Below, one piece after another: positions 20,945 to 35,000 of a stretch of DNA of 64,000 bases. Source of the DNA: Henricia sp. BOLD:AAB3569. Its lineage: Eukaryota > Echinodermata > Asteroidea > Spinulosida > Echinasteridae. The DNA lies in assembly GCA_037783545.1 (NCBI GenBank), contig JBBELK010000003.1, positions 806,001-870,000 on the forward strand. The letters are read 5' to 3'. The notes beneath the pieces were generated by a model. It was not told the origin of the DNA. It worked only from the letters and a program-made list of their open reading frames with translations, and did no database searches. Positions within the stretch are counted from its first letter, which is position 1. The number at the start of each line of letters is the position of its first letter. The position numbers and the translations under genes are program-made.

Positions 20945-22904
20945 ATACCGTGTAACTGAGCTCCTAGGAACCCGACCGAGATCGAGATCTGTATATAGTG
21001 CCACCAAGAGTCACAAAATATGCCACTTAGTCTGGGCGCGATAGCGCGCGCTGTGTATTGATTCACGTAAATGAAGGCGGGGTACTAGGGACAAACTGTA
21101 CTATAGGGACAAGAAATGCACATCCCCAATGTTTTAAGCAGATGCATATGTGGCGGGGTGTTCAACAGGCCTGCTGTCCACATGGTCCACTCTCAATAAA
21201 TTAGTTTACAAAGATTCGGTGGTTTTTTGACGATATCCTCGGAAATATGTGGCCTAGAAGCATGGGAGTTTAAGATTCGTAATGTAAAAATATGATGGAT
21301 GTTATGATATAAAAATCTCGTGACCCATGAGGTAAGCCCCGGGGAATTATGGGGGAAAATGTGATCTGTGTCATGCTCCTTTAATAAAACAAGGATTTAT
21401 GTTATTTTTGCTGTAAAAGTACTGTTTAAAGTTGTTGTGAATATTAAAAATAAAACAAAATAAACCGGGTGGCCTAAAATTGTAACTCTGCAGGCTTCTC
21501 TGTTATTAAAAGGGTATTTTTTCCGTATACATTGAACAAATATTTTAAGAAAATTACCTCCTGGAATCAACAGATAATGTAATTTTATGATATACTTCCC
21601 ACTTGTACTTTTGTCGCAAATATGTTGCTTTTCTGTAGAAAAATCACATTTTCTCCTTCATTCCAAAAATTTCCTTCAGTTAGTGCACAACATAACCATT
21701 CACGCAAGCGCGCAGCGCCCTCTGTTGTCGCGCTTACGCACAGACCGCTTGCCGCGTCATTTTGTACATACTTTATGCAGTAATTTTATCATTTATTTAT
21801 CTCAGAAATGCAACATTTGCGACAGAAGTGCAAGTGGGAAGTATATCTTAGAATTTGATGATCTGTTGATTCCTGGAGGTAATTTCCTTTAAATCTTTGT
21901 TCAATGTACATGTATACGAAAAAATACCATTAAAAGCCCCAATACAATTCATTTGCACTTAATTAAAAATGTACTCAATATCAAACAACTATGCTAAAAT
22001 CTTAAGTAACCTACAGACTGTCTTGTTTAAGTCACACCATCAATGGCGATTTGGGTACTGACCCAATATAGCTCAAACAATAAAAATAAAATGAGTTTGA
22101 AACATGAAATGAAGAAGCGTCGTGATTTAATGTGATCGCCTTATGGGATCCAGTAAGAAGTACACGCTATTCTGTGGCATCAGTTTGGACGTCCTTTGGA
22201 TGGAATGGTGATTTTTAATGAACCTTTGGTCATTTTGCATGCCCAAATGAGGCTCCAAAACGAAGTCAACTAAAGAGGTGACTTCGGCCGGCTTCGTGAC
22301 GTCATGAACTGGAAAATCACATGACGGCAACAAAAACTTTGTGAACTTTTGCAGGTTTGCTAAACTTTGCCGCCGACAAAACTCATCTGCTAGCGCTTTA
22401 AAAAAGCCGGTGAAAAAGAGTGGTAGGCCCACTAGGCCCGACTATAGTGTTCCAAACGGTTTTTGGTTTGGCTTCGCTAAAGTGAAGCCGGAGGCGGTTG
22501 GAGCCGCATGAAGCCGGAGCCTGAAGACGGAGTCGAGATTTGGAGGAAAAAAATTAATACAAGATGGCAGCTATTTCGGTCTATTCAACAAATTGTTGTT
22601 ATGATGCACACCATTACCTAGCTACGAACAGTCTGGCTGCTTTATGCCATTCACTCCTACGGTGAACGTAGTATTGATTCTGTACATCACACCTGCCGCA
22701 TGCACCACATAGCAACCAAAATTTAGTGAACACGGTATTGAATATTGTACTTCACAGCTGTCGCGTGCACCATATAGCAACAAAAATTTAGTATGGTCAA
22801 GTGGATACTTAGTGTGCATATTAAAGGAAGTACGCCAGTACACAGACGCTATTCGTGCGAAACACGCAATCGGACTAATTAAACCATCCCTTTCTTTTTA
22901 CCAG
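20945..22904. other. Gap between the GPCR cluster and the first visible EGF exon
   Basis: No exon, signal peptide or EGF motif could be recognised on either strand. If the EGF gene starts here, its leader exon is short and I could not identify it. A foldback element occupies 21512-21929. The ORF at 22127-22432 (-) has no recognisable motif. Confidence 0.5.
21512..21929. mobile_element. Foldback element with arms of over 100 bp
   Basis: Ends GGGTATTTTTTCCGTATAC and its near complement enclose arms that pair further in, for example GATATACTTCCCACTTGTAC on the left with its near complement at about 21830. The middle is a short, G+C-richer loop with CGCGCAGCGCCC. Confidence 0.7.
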
Positions 22905-23024
22905 TGGGGGACCCATGTGTTATCCAAAAGCCTTGTCAAAACGGAGCAACATGTGGCAGCCCTGCAACTGCAGTTTATATGTGCACGTGTGTTGTTGGGT
23001 GGATCGGAACCAACTGTGAAATAG
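22905..23024 (+). CDS. EGF exon 1 (first visible)
   Basis: Encodes [15 protein letters not shown] onward with six cysteines; the first loop is one residue longer than usual. CQNGATC fits the O-fucose motif. It enters in phase 1, so an upstream exon must exist. The next intron holds a repeat, a transposase relic and a foldback element. Confidence 0.85.
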   Translation, partial: WGTHVLSKSLVKTEQHVAALQLQFICARVLLGGSEPTVK

Positions 23025-26000
23025 GTAATGCCATTTATTATTGGTAATTTCGGTGGAGCCAAGTTGCTTTTCACTGGATTCAGATTTCCCAAACTCAAGG
23101 ACATTTGTCCAGATCTGTATCGAATTTATTCACTCCACGGTGGTCCTTGGGTCATAATCTCTGAAAAATAATCACTTATTAATGCTTAATAATTGGGGCA
23201 AGCCGGGCAGGAGTTTGGGGCGTATCTCTAGGAGGGGTGGTTATCTCATTGAAGGGTTTATCCCTCTGTAGGGCTTGCTAAGCTCACTCACGTGATAGCC
23301 AATACCAAAGTTTAAAGTGGTTAAATTATTGCCTCGGATTGCCCCACAGAGGATCTAGAATCCATCTAGAAGTCGTCAGGGCTTCACTAAAACCAGTGAA
23401 CTGTTTCCCTGCGCTATACCAATGGACGTTTCAGATTACCAGCGAATGTTTAGACCCAAAAACCATGGCAACCGACGTCACACTTTAGTTAGTCTATTGA
23501 CAACTGAGCAGAGAGCGTTTGAAACGAGAAATTTTATTGCCATTCAAGAGGCCTTTCAGAACTGGTTTCCTGAGAGACCATCTGAAATAATGTGAAAAAG
23601 TATAGAGAACAAGGAACTAGTCTGAACCTCGACAAGGGACACTCCAGACGAACTGGGAGGTCTGCTGAAAATGTCCAAACTGTAAGGGAGGCCATTGAAG
23701 CGAACCCTGTAGCTGCTAACTTGTCACCAGGGGCGGATCCAGGGGGGTGCGTGGGGGCGCACGCACCCCTCCCCCCTTTTCAAAATAAAATTAAAAACTT
23801 TTTAAAAATTCACTTTTTGTGCACACTTTTCCCTGCTTAAAGTGGTTAAATATTGCCCAAGATCGCACCACAGAGCATCTAGAATTCATCTAGAAGCTGT
23901 TAGGGCTTCGCGCTATGCGCTCGCTATTTCATTGTCATCAGCATTTTAAGCCTAACAATTTCACGCACCCCCTCCCCCCCCCCCCCCCCCCCCCCCTTAA
24001 AATTCCTGGATCCGCCCCTGGTCACAGTGATGATTTCACCACCTTTCATAATGGCCATGTTTGCTCAGTCATGCATGACAGTTACATAATGACCCTGGTA
24101 CCATTGGACAGAGGACAGTCTGGACTTTCCCTACATACACACCTCTTTTTGAAATATTGCACAGATTTCTAATAATGGGTTTCCTTTTTTTATGGACACT
24201 GTATTTTACTGTTTGCCGAATTGTTTTTTGTTTTTAGTGGACACATGCCTTCCTGCTCCTTGTCAAAACAGTGGTAATTGCACAGTGGAAGCTAATGGGT
24301 ACACATGCTTGTGTGAGGAAGGATACTCTGGAACAAACTGCGAAATCGGTAGGGGAAAAATATTAATGATGCAGATTGTGCATTAAAAATTCTTTAAGGG
24401 AAAGTGGGTGCCATTTTTGCACTACCTTTTCCATATGCGGCATGATATGTGACAGGGTACCCCCTCCACTGTTTCCCCATTGTGTCACAAAACATCCAAG
24501 AATTTGATAGATTTGAAGAGTTGATACGTACAAAAGGGAAGAGTGTGTTGAGGTATAGGGGCACATAAACTGTGCTCAAAAAGAAACTTATAATTGTTCA
24601 CATGGTCATATCTTAAAATCCTGTTCAATCGGATTGAACAACTGTGGGATGAGCTCGGGCGACGTGTTTCAGCAAGGGACAATCCGCCTGTTAATGCACA
24701 AACACTCAGAGCAGCTCTACAGGAAGAGTGGAACCATCTCCCCCAAGCCTGCATCAGAAACCTGGTGGACAGCATGCGTAGCAGATGCACTGAATGCTTT
24801 CAAGCACATGGTGGACACACACACTATTGATGTCCGTGTTTGGGTAACTGACATTACCTTTATTTCAATTTGTTTTGACTTCTTCACGTGCCTTAAACTC
24901 TGTTGCCGAAATTTCCAGGCTGTGACATGTGATACAGCAAGCCAGTGCATTTTTCAGCTCTGTCAACTGCTTGGTTACTGACATGTGTTTAGAGTAGAGT
25001 ATTGAAATATCCGGTGTGTCATTTTGGTTCATTTTGATGGACAGGATTTTAAAATATGACCATGTGAACAATTATAAGTTTCTTTTTGAGCCCAGTTTAT
25101 CATGCTAGGTATAACCTACATGTATTTAATGGGTTTAGTGAACTTTAATTCGTAGCCTGTAGGTCAAATTGCATGAAGCTTACAAGTATGTTCCACCTAA
25201 ACATCGAGATACTACATAGGTGGGTGGTGCCATTGGCAGCCAACGGCCAGAGGCATTGGGAATCTCCTTACTCTTCACGAAAGAGTGCTCTTAGATCTTT
25301 TAAGTGCGTTACACAACACACTGGTCCAACGGCTTTACATCCCTTTCAAAGAATAGAGCACGTGTGTTTAAGTGCCTCGCTCAAGGGCACAGGTACCACG
25401 GCCGGGTATTTATGTACCCGCAACCCCAAGTTTTCACCCGAGTGTTGCGAGTCGGTGACCCCAAACCACTCTGCCACGGTACCCCACGACATCTTCTGAA
25501 CTGTACAGTAAACTTAAACCAAGATATCGTTCTATTGTTCCTTTTCAGTAAATCCATGCATTGTGGACAACCCATGTCAGAACGACGCTACATGCATTAA
25601 CACGATGGGCACCAGTGATTATAACTGTACATGCGTAGGAGCATGGCGGGGAACCAACTGTGATATCGGTAATTGGTAGTTGAAATAATAGCCCAACACT
25701 AAACACGTAAGATCAAATGGTTCAGTGGTTTTGGGGCAAAATGACTGCAAACCTTTTTTTGACTTTTTTCAAAAGTTAGACGAAGTACGGAGCTGGTTTT
25801 TGCTCAGGTTGGTTTTAATCATGCATATCTTCAATCACACAGGGGGATAAAACTATTTGTAACAGTTTACCAATCATGTATACTATATTTAACTATGTGT
25901 TTTACTAAACAATATTTTGTTAATGTCCATTTGATGCAGTTGACCCGTGCTTCACAAATCCTTGCCAAAATGGTGGCTCGTGCGAATACGACGGGGACAC

Positions 26001-29000
26001 TGACTTTAACTGCACATGCCCAGAAGGATGGATCGGAAACGTCTGTCAAACTGGTAAGCTGACAAACAAACAACCTAGGCTGCAGTGTTCACCACAGCCA
26101 CTTTTAACAGGGACGGCTGGCCCTATTAAAATTTTAGGCCGATCAGCTAAATTTGTTGTCTGCCCTGTTAAATGTTTTTCCTTCAAGGGTGTATTTATTT
26201 TCAGTTTTTTGCCAATCACCATTTTTTTAAACCACTCTTTTTAGCAATCAATATCACATCACAATTAGACTACTGTAAAAGCTGAAATATTCGCAGTGGT
26301 TTTATTTTCGCGCCTTTCGCGCACCAGACAGAGCCCGGCGAAAATATTGTTTGCAACAATTGTGGCGATCCCTGAAACAAAAGGTCGGCAACCCGATACA
26401 ATACTAATCAGGTCATGACCTTGTTGTACTGTACTTGACACATGTTGCATGCCCCTAGCGCGCTTATAGCTGTGTACACTTCACGCGCCTATAGCTGCAC
26501 ACAGCGCACACCTTGCTAGACCGCAACGTGCAATCACCTTGGGCAATCACCTCATCATGCGTGTTTAGGCTTGCCTATTAAACTAGGTCACGGTCGCACA
26601 CGTGTGAGCGCTACTGTGCTTGGTAACTTACAATTGACGCGCTGTATTATTTATTAATCGATGGTACATGTAGGCCTGCATTCTTGAAAGTGTTTTTCTT
26701 ACTAATTGTAATTTTACTGAGGCAATTCTGTGAATGTTAAGGTGACATAATTTCCATCCGCGAAAATAACAACTCGCGAAAATATCAGTGATGTTGAAAT
26801 GCGTGAAAATATCTGTACGCGAAAATATTGGCTTTTACAGTAACTTTCACTACAGCGTGTCGCTTACAGTGGCTTGAGAAATGTCCACTTCCGGCCATCA
26901 GTGGCTCTTTACACATAAACAAACGGTGGCCTTCAATTCATTACGTCACAGACCTTGAAATTGTTTTTGTCTGGGCACTAATTTAACGGTACCTGTGATG
27001 ATTTTGTCCTGGCGGCGCCCCCCCCGGACAAAACCGGCAGTGGAGAACACCGATGTTATGATACAAAAATCTCAGGACCCATTAGGTAAGCCCAGGAAAA
27101 GTACGCGGAAATTGTTTATCTGGACACTCTTCTTTAAGGCCAATGAAATTAGATTACTAGTTTCTCGTAAGCGCCCGCATGTGATTTTGACCCCGCACCA
27201 AACAATTTCATTATGCCAAAATTTCATTATTTTGCAAAAAAATGGGGAAAATCAGATGCAAACTACTCCAAAGCGAAAAGTTTAAATTTCAGTTGTGTAA
27301 TCGTGATCTGTGTTTTGCAGCTTTTGTGTTTATATTTAAATATATTTCTCTTTCATTACCAGACATCTCCTTTGTCATTTCCCATGATTTTGTCATCTCA
27401 ACTTGTTCCTTTAAACACAAGCTGCCCGGTATAACTCAGTGGAATTGATACTGGCACCAAACCATTTCTGGGCGAGTTTAGAGCCTTAATAATCAGTTTC
27501 TAAATGGCAGTTCGTGTATGTGTAAAGGTTGTATCTTTCCTTGATTAAATAATGAATAATGAATAATGACAAAAATCCCTCACCAAAATTTGATAAGTGG
27601 TTGACGAGAAACTAATAATCTAATTTCATTGGCCTTTAGTTTGATTTGTCAGAATTTCATTGTATTTCCTTCTGCTTTTTGTATTTTGTTCATTTTTCAT
27701 CTGCAGACGACCCGTGTTTACCCAACCCATGCCAAAACAATGGCGCCTGTATATTAGATGCTCCCAGTGACTACGTGTGCAACTGTTTAGTTGGTTGGAT
27801 AGGCAAGGACTGTGATATAGGTACATATGATTTCCCTACTCTTTGCTTTAATGTCAGACTTGATTTTACTGAACAAAATAAAATACAAATTGACGCACAG
27901 GTAGCAGTTTGAACAAACTCGCGATGCATACAAAATACAATGTAAAACATGGCAAAACGTCAAGTAAATTTGGTGAGTTTTACTGAATTACACAGAAAGG
28001 TATTTATGAATGGGAATAAGTGGGCTTGGCCAGTCTTATACAATACGTTTAAAACTGGCTAGGGGCCTGGACGAGTGATAATGGCCCTCGCCTGCCCCTA
28101 GCCGGTTTTAAACGTATGTTTAAGACTGGCCAAACCCACTTTTATTCCCTGTTTTTGTTGATGGAGAGTAATACAAATAGCAACACGGTGTTCCAAGGGT
28201 GTGCAACTGAGCCTCATATTTCAACTGGTAGAGTATCTGCCCGGAGAGTCAAAAGGTCTCCTGTTCAAATCTTGATGAGGACCATATTTTGTTTTCATCC
28301 CACGTTTAGTTGTTTCCTTATAGTCCAGTCAATCTAAGCAATTTTTTGGCTCAACCCACCACTAATTGCAACAGAATTGTTTTAACAGGTATGCATTTTA
28401 GTAAAGTCTCCTGAATACCATACTAAAAGTCTACCAAAATATATTTGGTGGAAAGGTGTCAAATTTGCATAATATGCAAATTACCTGCCGCCATTAGGAA
28501 AAATTATATGTTTCACTATAACTATATTTGTAGGTACCCAATCAAAGCACATGAAGTGTCTAAACCTATGTTAGCATTGTCACAGTACACGATAAACATG
28601 TTTCTGAATTGATAGTGTAAACACAAATATGCAAATTACCTGCCGCCATTAGGACAAATTATATTTTTCACTATAACTTTATATGTAGGTACCCAATCAA
28701 AGCACATGAAGTGTCTAAACCTATGTTCGCATGGTCACAGTACACGATAAACATGTTTCTGAATTGATAGTGTGAACACAAATATGCAAATTATGCAAAT
28801 TAGCGGCCACCTTTAGGGAAAACAAATTTACACTGTATTTTCGTACGCAAGTATATACTCAAAACGATTTACATGTATTTGTGTAACGTACCCATGATTT
28901 TATGGCCAGAGAACATAAACACGTTTCTCAATTCATAGTGTTAAGATAAATATGCAAATTAGGTACCGAAATTGTTTAAAAAAAAGTGTTTTTTACCAAA

Positions 29001-32000
29001 CAATCTCTAAACCCCGCTTTTCCTAGTCAGGAAAATTAAGATAAGCACACTTCTACAATAATCCATTTTATGACTGTTGGGTAAAATACATAATTCACTC
29101 GTACGCTGTGGTAGCGACCTGAACCATTCCCACAGCGCATGAAAAGGTAACTTTCAACCAATGAAAAGCCAAGAGGGGACAAATGTATCTGTCTGGCGCA
29201 ACAGTTGGTGTCAACCCACCGCCCACAAGATGGTAGCTATTCGATACGGTCTACACCCAGAACGATATGTGGCAAAGGGACTTCCCCCAACGCCCCTATA
29301 CCTAAACACTCTTCCCTTTTGTTAACGCACCACCCCCACCCCCCACCCCCCACCCCTAAAAGCTGAAAGGAATTCTTTTGAAATTCCTTGGATGTTTGAG
29401 ACACAATGGGGGAACAATGGAAGAGGGAGTGAGGGGACCCACTGCCACATATCGTGCTGCATGTGCAGCGGTGGACCTGGATAGGTGGGAAACATCTCCA
29501 GCACTGTAGGCAAGCGTGCTGAAAGACAACTTCTGGGGCGTTTTCTGGGGCGTTTTCTTGTCCTTTTTGTGGAAAATATGCACTTGAGCTACAGTACGAT
29601 ATGTGACAGAGGACAACTCCCCCTTCCATTTTCCCCATTAAGTCTCAAACATCCAAGGGAGTTTAAATAAATTTCAGGTTTTAAAGGGGGTGGCGGGGGG
29701 TGGGGGTTGGTACGCTAACCAAATGGAAGAGTGTGTTGAGGTATAGGGGCGGAAGGGGGAGTGGTCCCTTTGTCACATATCGTGCTGGGTGTAAAGCTAT
29801 TTTTTCTGTGGCAAGGATGCCAAGGGCTTTGTTTGTGGCAAGCGTCCAAGTACCTTTTGGGGCAAGCATGCCCTCTTTTGTGACAAATATGCAAGGACCT
29901 TTGTGGGAGGAATACCGAGCAATTTTGGACAAGCTGCTTCTGTGGCAAATAAGCCAAGGGCTTTGTTTGTGGAAAGAGTACCATTTACTCTTGGGGCAAA
30001 CGTGCCCTCCGTGTGGCAAGCGTGCCAAGTACTTTTGAAGAAAGCATGAATGCCTTCTTTTGTGGCAAATATGTCAAGGACTTTGTGGCAAGTGTCTCAA
30101 TTACTTTGTGCCAAGTGTGCAAAGGACTTTGCGGCAAGTGTGCCAGGTACTTTGTGGCAAGTGTGCCAGGTACTTTGTGGAAAGTGTGCCAGGTACTTTG
30201 CGGCAAGTGTGCCAGGTACTTTGCGGCAAGTGTGCCAAGTACTTTGTGGCAAGTGTGCCCTCTCCTTCTGTGGCAAGTGTGCCAACGACACTGCGGGCAT
30301 GCGTGCCCGTTTAACACTTTGCGGACATGTTTTCTCTGCTGAAAATTAGTCCAACAACCAACACATGGAATTTAGGCAAGCTTCAGTGCAAGGCCGAGGC
30401 TAGAGCTGTCGGCTGACTTCAAGGGGTTGACTGGAGTAAATTTCTATTTAATAGACTTATAAAATGACCTCTTGTTTAATTCTTATTTTTCTATTAGCAA
30501 TTTGTATGTCTTTTATATTCATATTTAAATATTTGTTATTCAGGTAAATGTTAAAACGTATTTGTATTTTTTAAAATATAATTTGACCCTAAAACGTCGA
30601 AATGAATTTCATAAATTTGGAATTTCATAATTTGCATAATTCTCTAAACACTTAATTGAAAAAGATGTTTATCATGTTCTCTGGCCATAGCCATAAAAAC
30701 GTAATTTACACATGTACACCGTTTTGAACAGATACCTACGTACAAAGTTGTATTGTAAAACGGTTTTACTAATGGTGGCCGCTAATTTGCATAATTTGCA
30801 TATTTGTGTTCACACTATTAATTCAGAAACATGTTTATCGTGTACTGTGACCATGCAAACACAGGTTTAGACACTTTATGTGCTTTGATTGGGCACCTAA
30901 ATATAAAGTTACATTGAAAAGTATAATTTTCCTAATGGCGGCAGGTAATTTGCATATTATGCAAATTTGACACCTTTCCACCAAATATATTTTGGTAGAC
31001 TTTTAGTATGATGTTCAGGAGACTTTACTGAAATGCATAGCACTTAACAAAATTCTGTTGCAATTAGTGGTGGGTGTAACCCTAATTTGACTGGACTATT
31101 AGGCATTATACCAAATATCAGAGGTGTTCTTCAATTGAGACATAAAATCTTGTAAAATCTTTTTCCTCGACTTGTTTGCATATTCAGAAGACGCATGTCG
31201 CAGTGACCCCTGCCAAAACGGCGCTACGTGCACCAACGCCGACCCAGGGTACCAGTGTACATGTACTGAAGGCTGGCTGAGCACCAACTGTGAAATAGGT
31301 AACAAAGTCTCTTTATCTACATCAGAAATCTTGGTTTCAGTAACTTTCTCTATTGATCGTTTATCTCACGTACGCACTTCAATTGGCAATTTCTTCCACA
31401 AAGGTACCATTTTACACAGGAAAAAAAACAATTTGGTGTTTGTTACCATTGCTATCAACACTTTAATACCCTTTTTCCCACTACAAAATGTCCTGAGCAA
31501 ACTTCCTCGTTTCTCTCTTTTTCTGTTCTTCCCCCTTCCACAGCTGCTGATCCTTGCCTGTCCACCCCTTGTCAGAACAATGGAACATGCAGTGTGAATG
31601 GTTCTTTCTATGTGTGTGATTGCTATCACGGATGGTCTGGCCCAAATTGCGAGGGTATGCACAATTGCACAAATTTCCTAGTTTGTATACGAACACTATA
31701 ACAAACTCCTTAAAAAAATTCAGAAACTCAAGTTTGATTGACGAATTCTCTCTTGTTACTAAATTAATTTCCTCGATTTTGGTATCATTTGAAAGCCCTG
31801 TTATTCCTGTTATCCCTGTTATTCAGCACAGCTGAATATGGGGGTGGGTGTATAGTGAAATGTCACAAAATTCACTGCTATTGTCATACAGTGCATTCCC
31901 CTTTTGCTTGGAGGATGGGAATGTGTCAATACACTTTTTGACAATAGCAATGCATTTTGTGACATTTCACTTTACACCCACCCCCATATTCAGCTGTGCT

Positions 32001-35000
32001 GCATAATCATAACAAATGAAATATCAATGTAAAGAAGAATGACGGGGCTTCCCAGTGATACAAAATTAAAGGAAAATGATTTGATAAGGGAGAAATCTTC
32101 AATCAAACTTGACTTTTCGAACTTTAAGAAGTTTATATTATAATATTTTCACCCATCCACGTTACAGAGGATCCATGCTTCAGCAACCCGTGCAGCAATG
32201 GAGCTACATGTTCCGTCATTCTGAGTGAAATTGAGGCCAACTACACGTGTACTTGTCGGCCGAAATTCATGGGCCTCAACTGTAATCAAGGTATTAAGCG
32301 GTTTTGTTCAGTAAAGGTTCTTTTACACAAGCCAACATAAACGGGGTCATCGGCGCCAACAGGACCGGTATGGTAAATTTTGACAAAAATATCGTCTTTT
32401 CTGAAAATGTTTCAAAAATTAAAGGCCTTACAGATGATCTGTTTTTCAGCGATTCTGGGAACGAAACCATTATAAATCAAATGCACTACGTTTTCCGAAA
32501 ACATGAAAAATCCAAGAGAGTTTTGCCGTGCTTGACGAGGTGTTTCAACACAACTTATTATAAATTCGTCTCTTCGTCTTCAGTCGGTCACATACGTATA
32601 TGCACTCGTGGCTTGCGTTATACTAGTTGTGTGCACGACCAGTCCAGTCCACATGGACAGCATAACCTACCTACGGAAAGAGTGCGAAGCCTGAATCATG
32701 CAGCCTGTACACAGTGTCCGTTTCGGACCGCCCAGATGCGAGCCAACTCAGTAAACCGTTTGCAAAGATCTAAATATTTTCATCTTCATGGATTATTTTC
32801 TGGTAAAATTCGGTCCTCTTGGGCGCAAACATTTTATTGAATAGTTGCTACCAATTCAATATTTACTTTGAAGGTTTTCCTGGTCGACTCGTTAATTGAC
32901 ATGTTGGGTGATTGCGAATGATACAGTGGGCCTTTAAGCCTGTTTTAAAACAGCCTGTTTTTGACCTACATGCTCATGTTGCTTTCCCATTTTGCCATCT
33001 TAAAGCCGAGTGGAAATCTCCCTTCACTTTCATGGTTTTCCACACTATTCCTTTCTTTATATAGTCATTTATGTACTAAGAACATTTTATTCAGAATTTC
33101 ATCCTGGAAAAGTCTTTTTCCTAGACTCTTTTCACGAGAAACTGAAAACGAAAAGTTACGTCAATCAATTTGAGCTATGTGTGTGACGTCATAGCGAGGA
33201 GACACACAGAGCTGCTTTACTGACTGTGGTCGTGTACCTAGCTCCAACAAGGCACAAAGCTGGCATTTTATTGATATCAAAAATTAATTCAGTGTAACAA
33301 CCACTAAGAAAACACACCGAAAACTTTTACAGAAAAGTAACGACGGGTGGTTTATGCTTTGCGGAAAGCATGCAACTTGCTTTGCAAAATAGTGACTGTC
33401 TCCTCACTATGACGTAGCGGGGTCAATGCATATCATTATGAAGTCATCCCCCCGTTTTTCATTTTTGCCTGTTGCCGGTTGACGAACACGGTCTAGTTTT
33501 TCATTTTTCTCTCTTATATAAAGTCGGCAATAAAGATTTTTAAAACGCAACTTTATCAAGTAACATCCGTTTTATAAAATAACTTTTTTCCTTTAAATCT
33601 TCTTTCATCCCCGTACTCTAACACTCTCAGATGTGGAGCCCTGCACATCCCTTCCCTGTATGAATAACGGAATATGCGCACAGACCGATGGCTCGTACAA
33701 CTGTACATGTCCACCTAGCTACTCCGGAATGAACTGCCAAGGTAAGCATGTAATAAATAATTTTTAATATGTTCAATCTTTTGTTTGTCTGCAATTGTGA
33801 CTCCATGTTAATACAAAGTGGTTCTTAAAGACAGATTACATGATTGGAAAACTTTTAAAAACAGGAACAGCATTACATAACTAAAGAATAATGCTGATAA
33901 ACTGCCTTGTAGAGATTTCAGGAACATACACTACTCATCAAAACTTTGGAAACATCTTGAATGTTTTCGGTTTTTGAGAAGGAAGTATTATTTTGTTTAT
34001 TCATAATAAACCAAGCTATTAAAGCAAACGGAGGTGTAAGGGGTATCTGGAGAGAAAGCATTCATCTGGAGTGCTGTCCATCATGGAATGGCCTGCCCAG
34101 TCACCTGATCTCAATCCTATTGAGCTGCTCTGGGAGGAGTTGGATCGTAAGGTCATGAAGAAATGCCCAACCAGCCAAGAAAACCTCTGGAGAGTCTTAA
34201 AAGAGGCGTATTTCCACTGAATGTTTGGAGAAACTGACAATCAGGATGCAGAGATTGTGTGTAGCTGTCATAGCTGCTAAGGGGGATTCTTTGATGAACA
34301 TCAAGTTTAGCCGTTTCTTTTTGCATGCTCTCTAATTTGTTGATAAAGCCCACTGCTGAGGCCGAAGATGGCACTAAAATTAACATGTATATATTGTTTT
34401 TTGTTAGAATACACCTACATTTGCATTCACGAAATTAACATTTTTTGCCAGATGATTATTGCAGCAGTAATCCTTGCCAAAACCAGGGCGTGTGCCAACT
34501 GCTCCCCGACGACGGAGGCTACAATTGTACATGTCAAGTTGACTATTTTGGAACACTCTGTGAATTCTGTAAGTTTTCATCATGCAGACTCGACTTGGGA
34601 CTTGAAGCCAGTTTGACTTGACTTGGGACTCGGGACTCGAAGGCAGCTTGACTTGACTTGGGACTCGGGACTCGAAGGCAGTTTGACTTGACGGCAGTTT
34701 AACTTGATTCGGGACTCGAAGGCAGTTTGACTCGATGTGGGACTCGAGGGCAGTTTGACTTGACTTGGGACTCAGGACTCGAAGGCAGTTTGACTTGACT
34801 TGGGACTCAAAGGCAGTTTGACTCGACTTGGGACTCAAAGGCTGTTTGACTCGACTTGGGACTCGAAGGCAGTTTTACTCGACTTGGGACTCGAAGGCAG
34901 TTTGACTCGACTTGGGACTCGAAGACAGTTTGACTTGACTTGGAACTCGAAGCCAGTTTGACTTGACTTGGGACTCGAAGCCAGTTTGACTTGACTTGGG

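Noticed and set aside
22127..22432. 101-aa - strand ORF as the missing part of the EGF gene
   Set aside because: Wrong strand, no signal peptide, no cysteine pattern.
29681..30349. Several overlapping ORFs of about 100-115 aa
   Set aside because: They come from the 23-bp repeat and the inverted parts of the 2.77-kb element; all frames are open and no motif appears.
32304..32840. 178-aa ORF after exon 8
   Set aside because: It runs from intron sequence into the TTAA-ended element and is not conserved in the sister copies.
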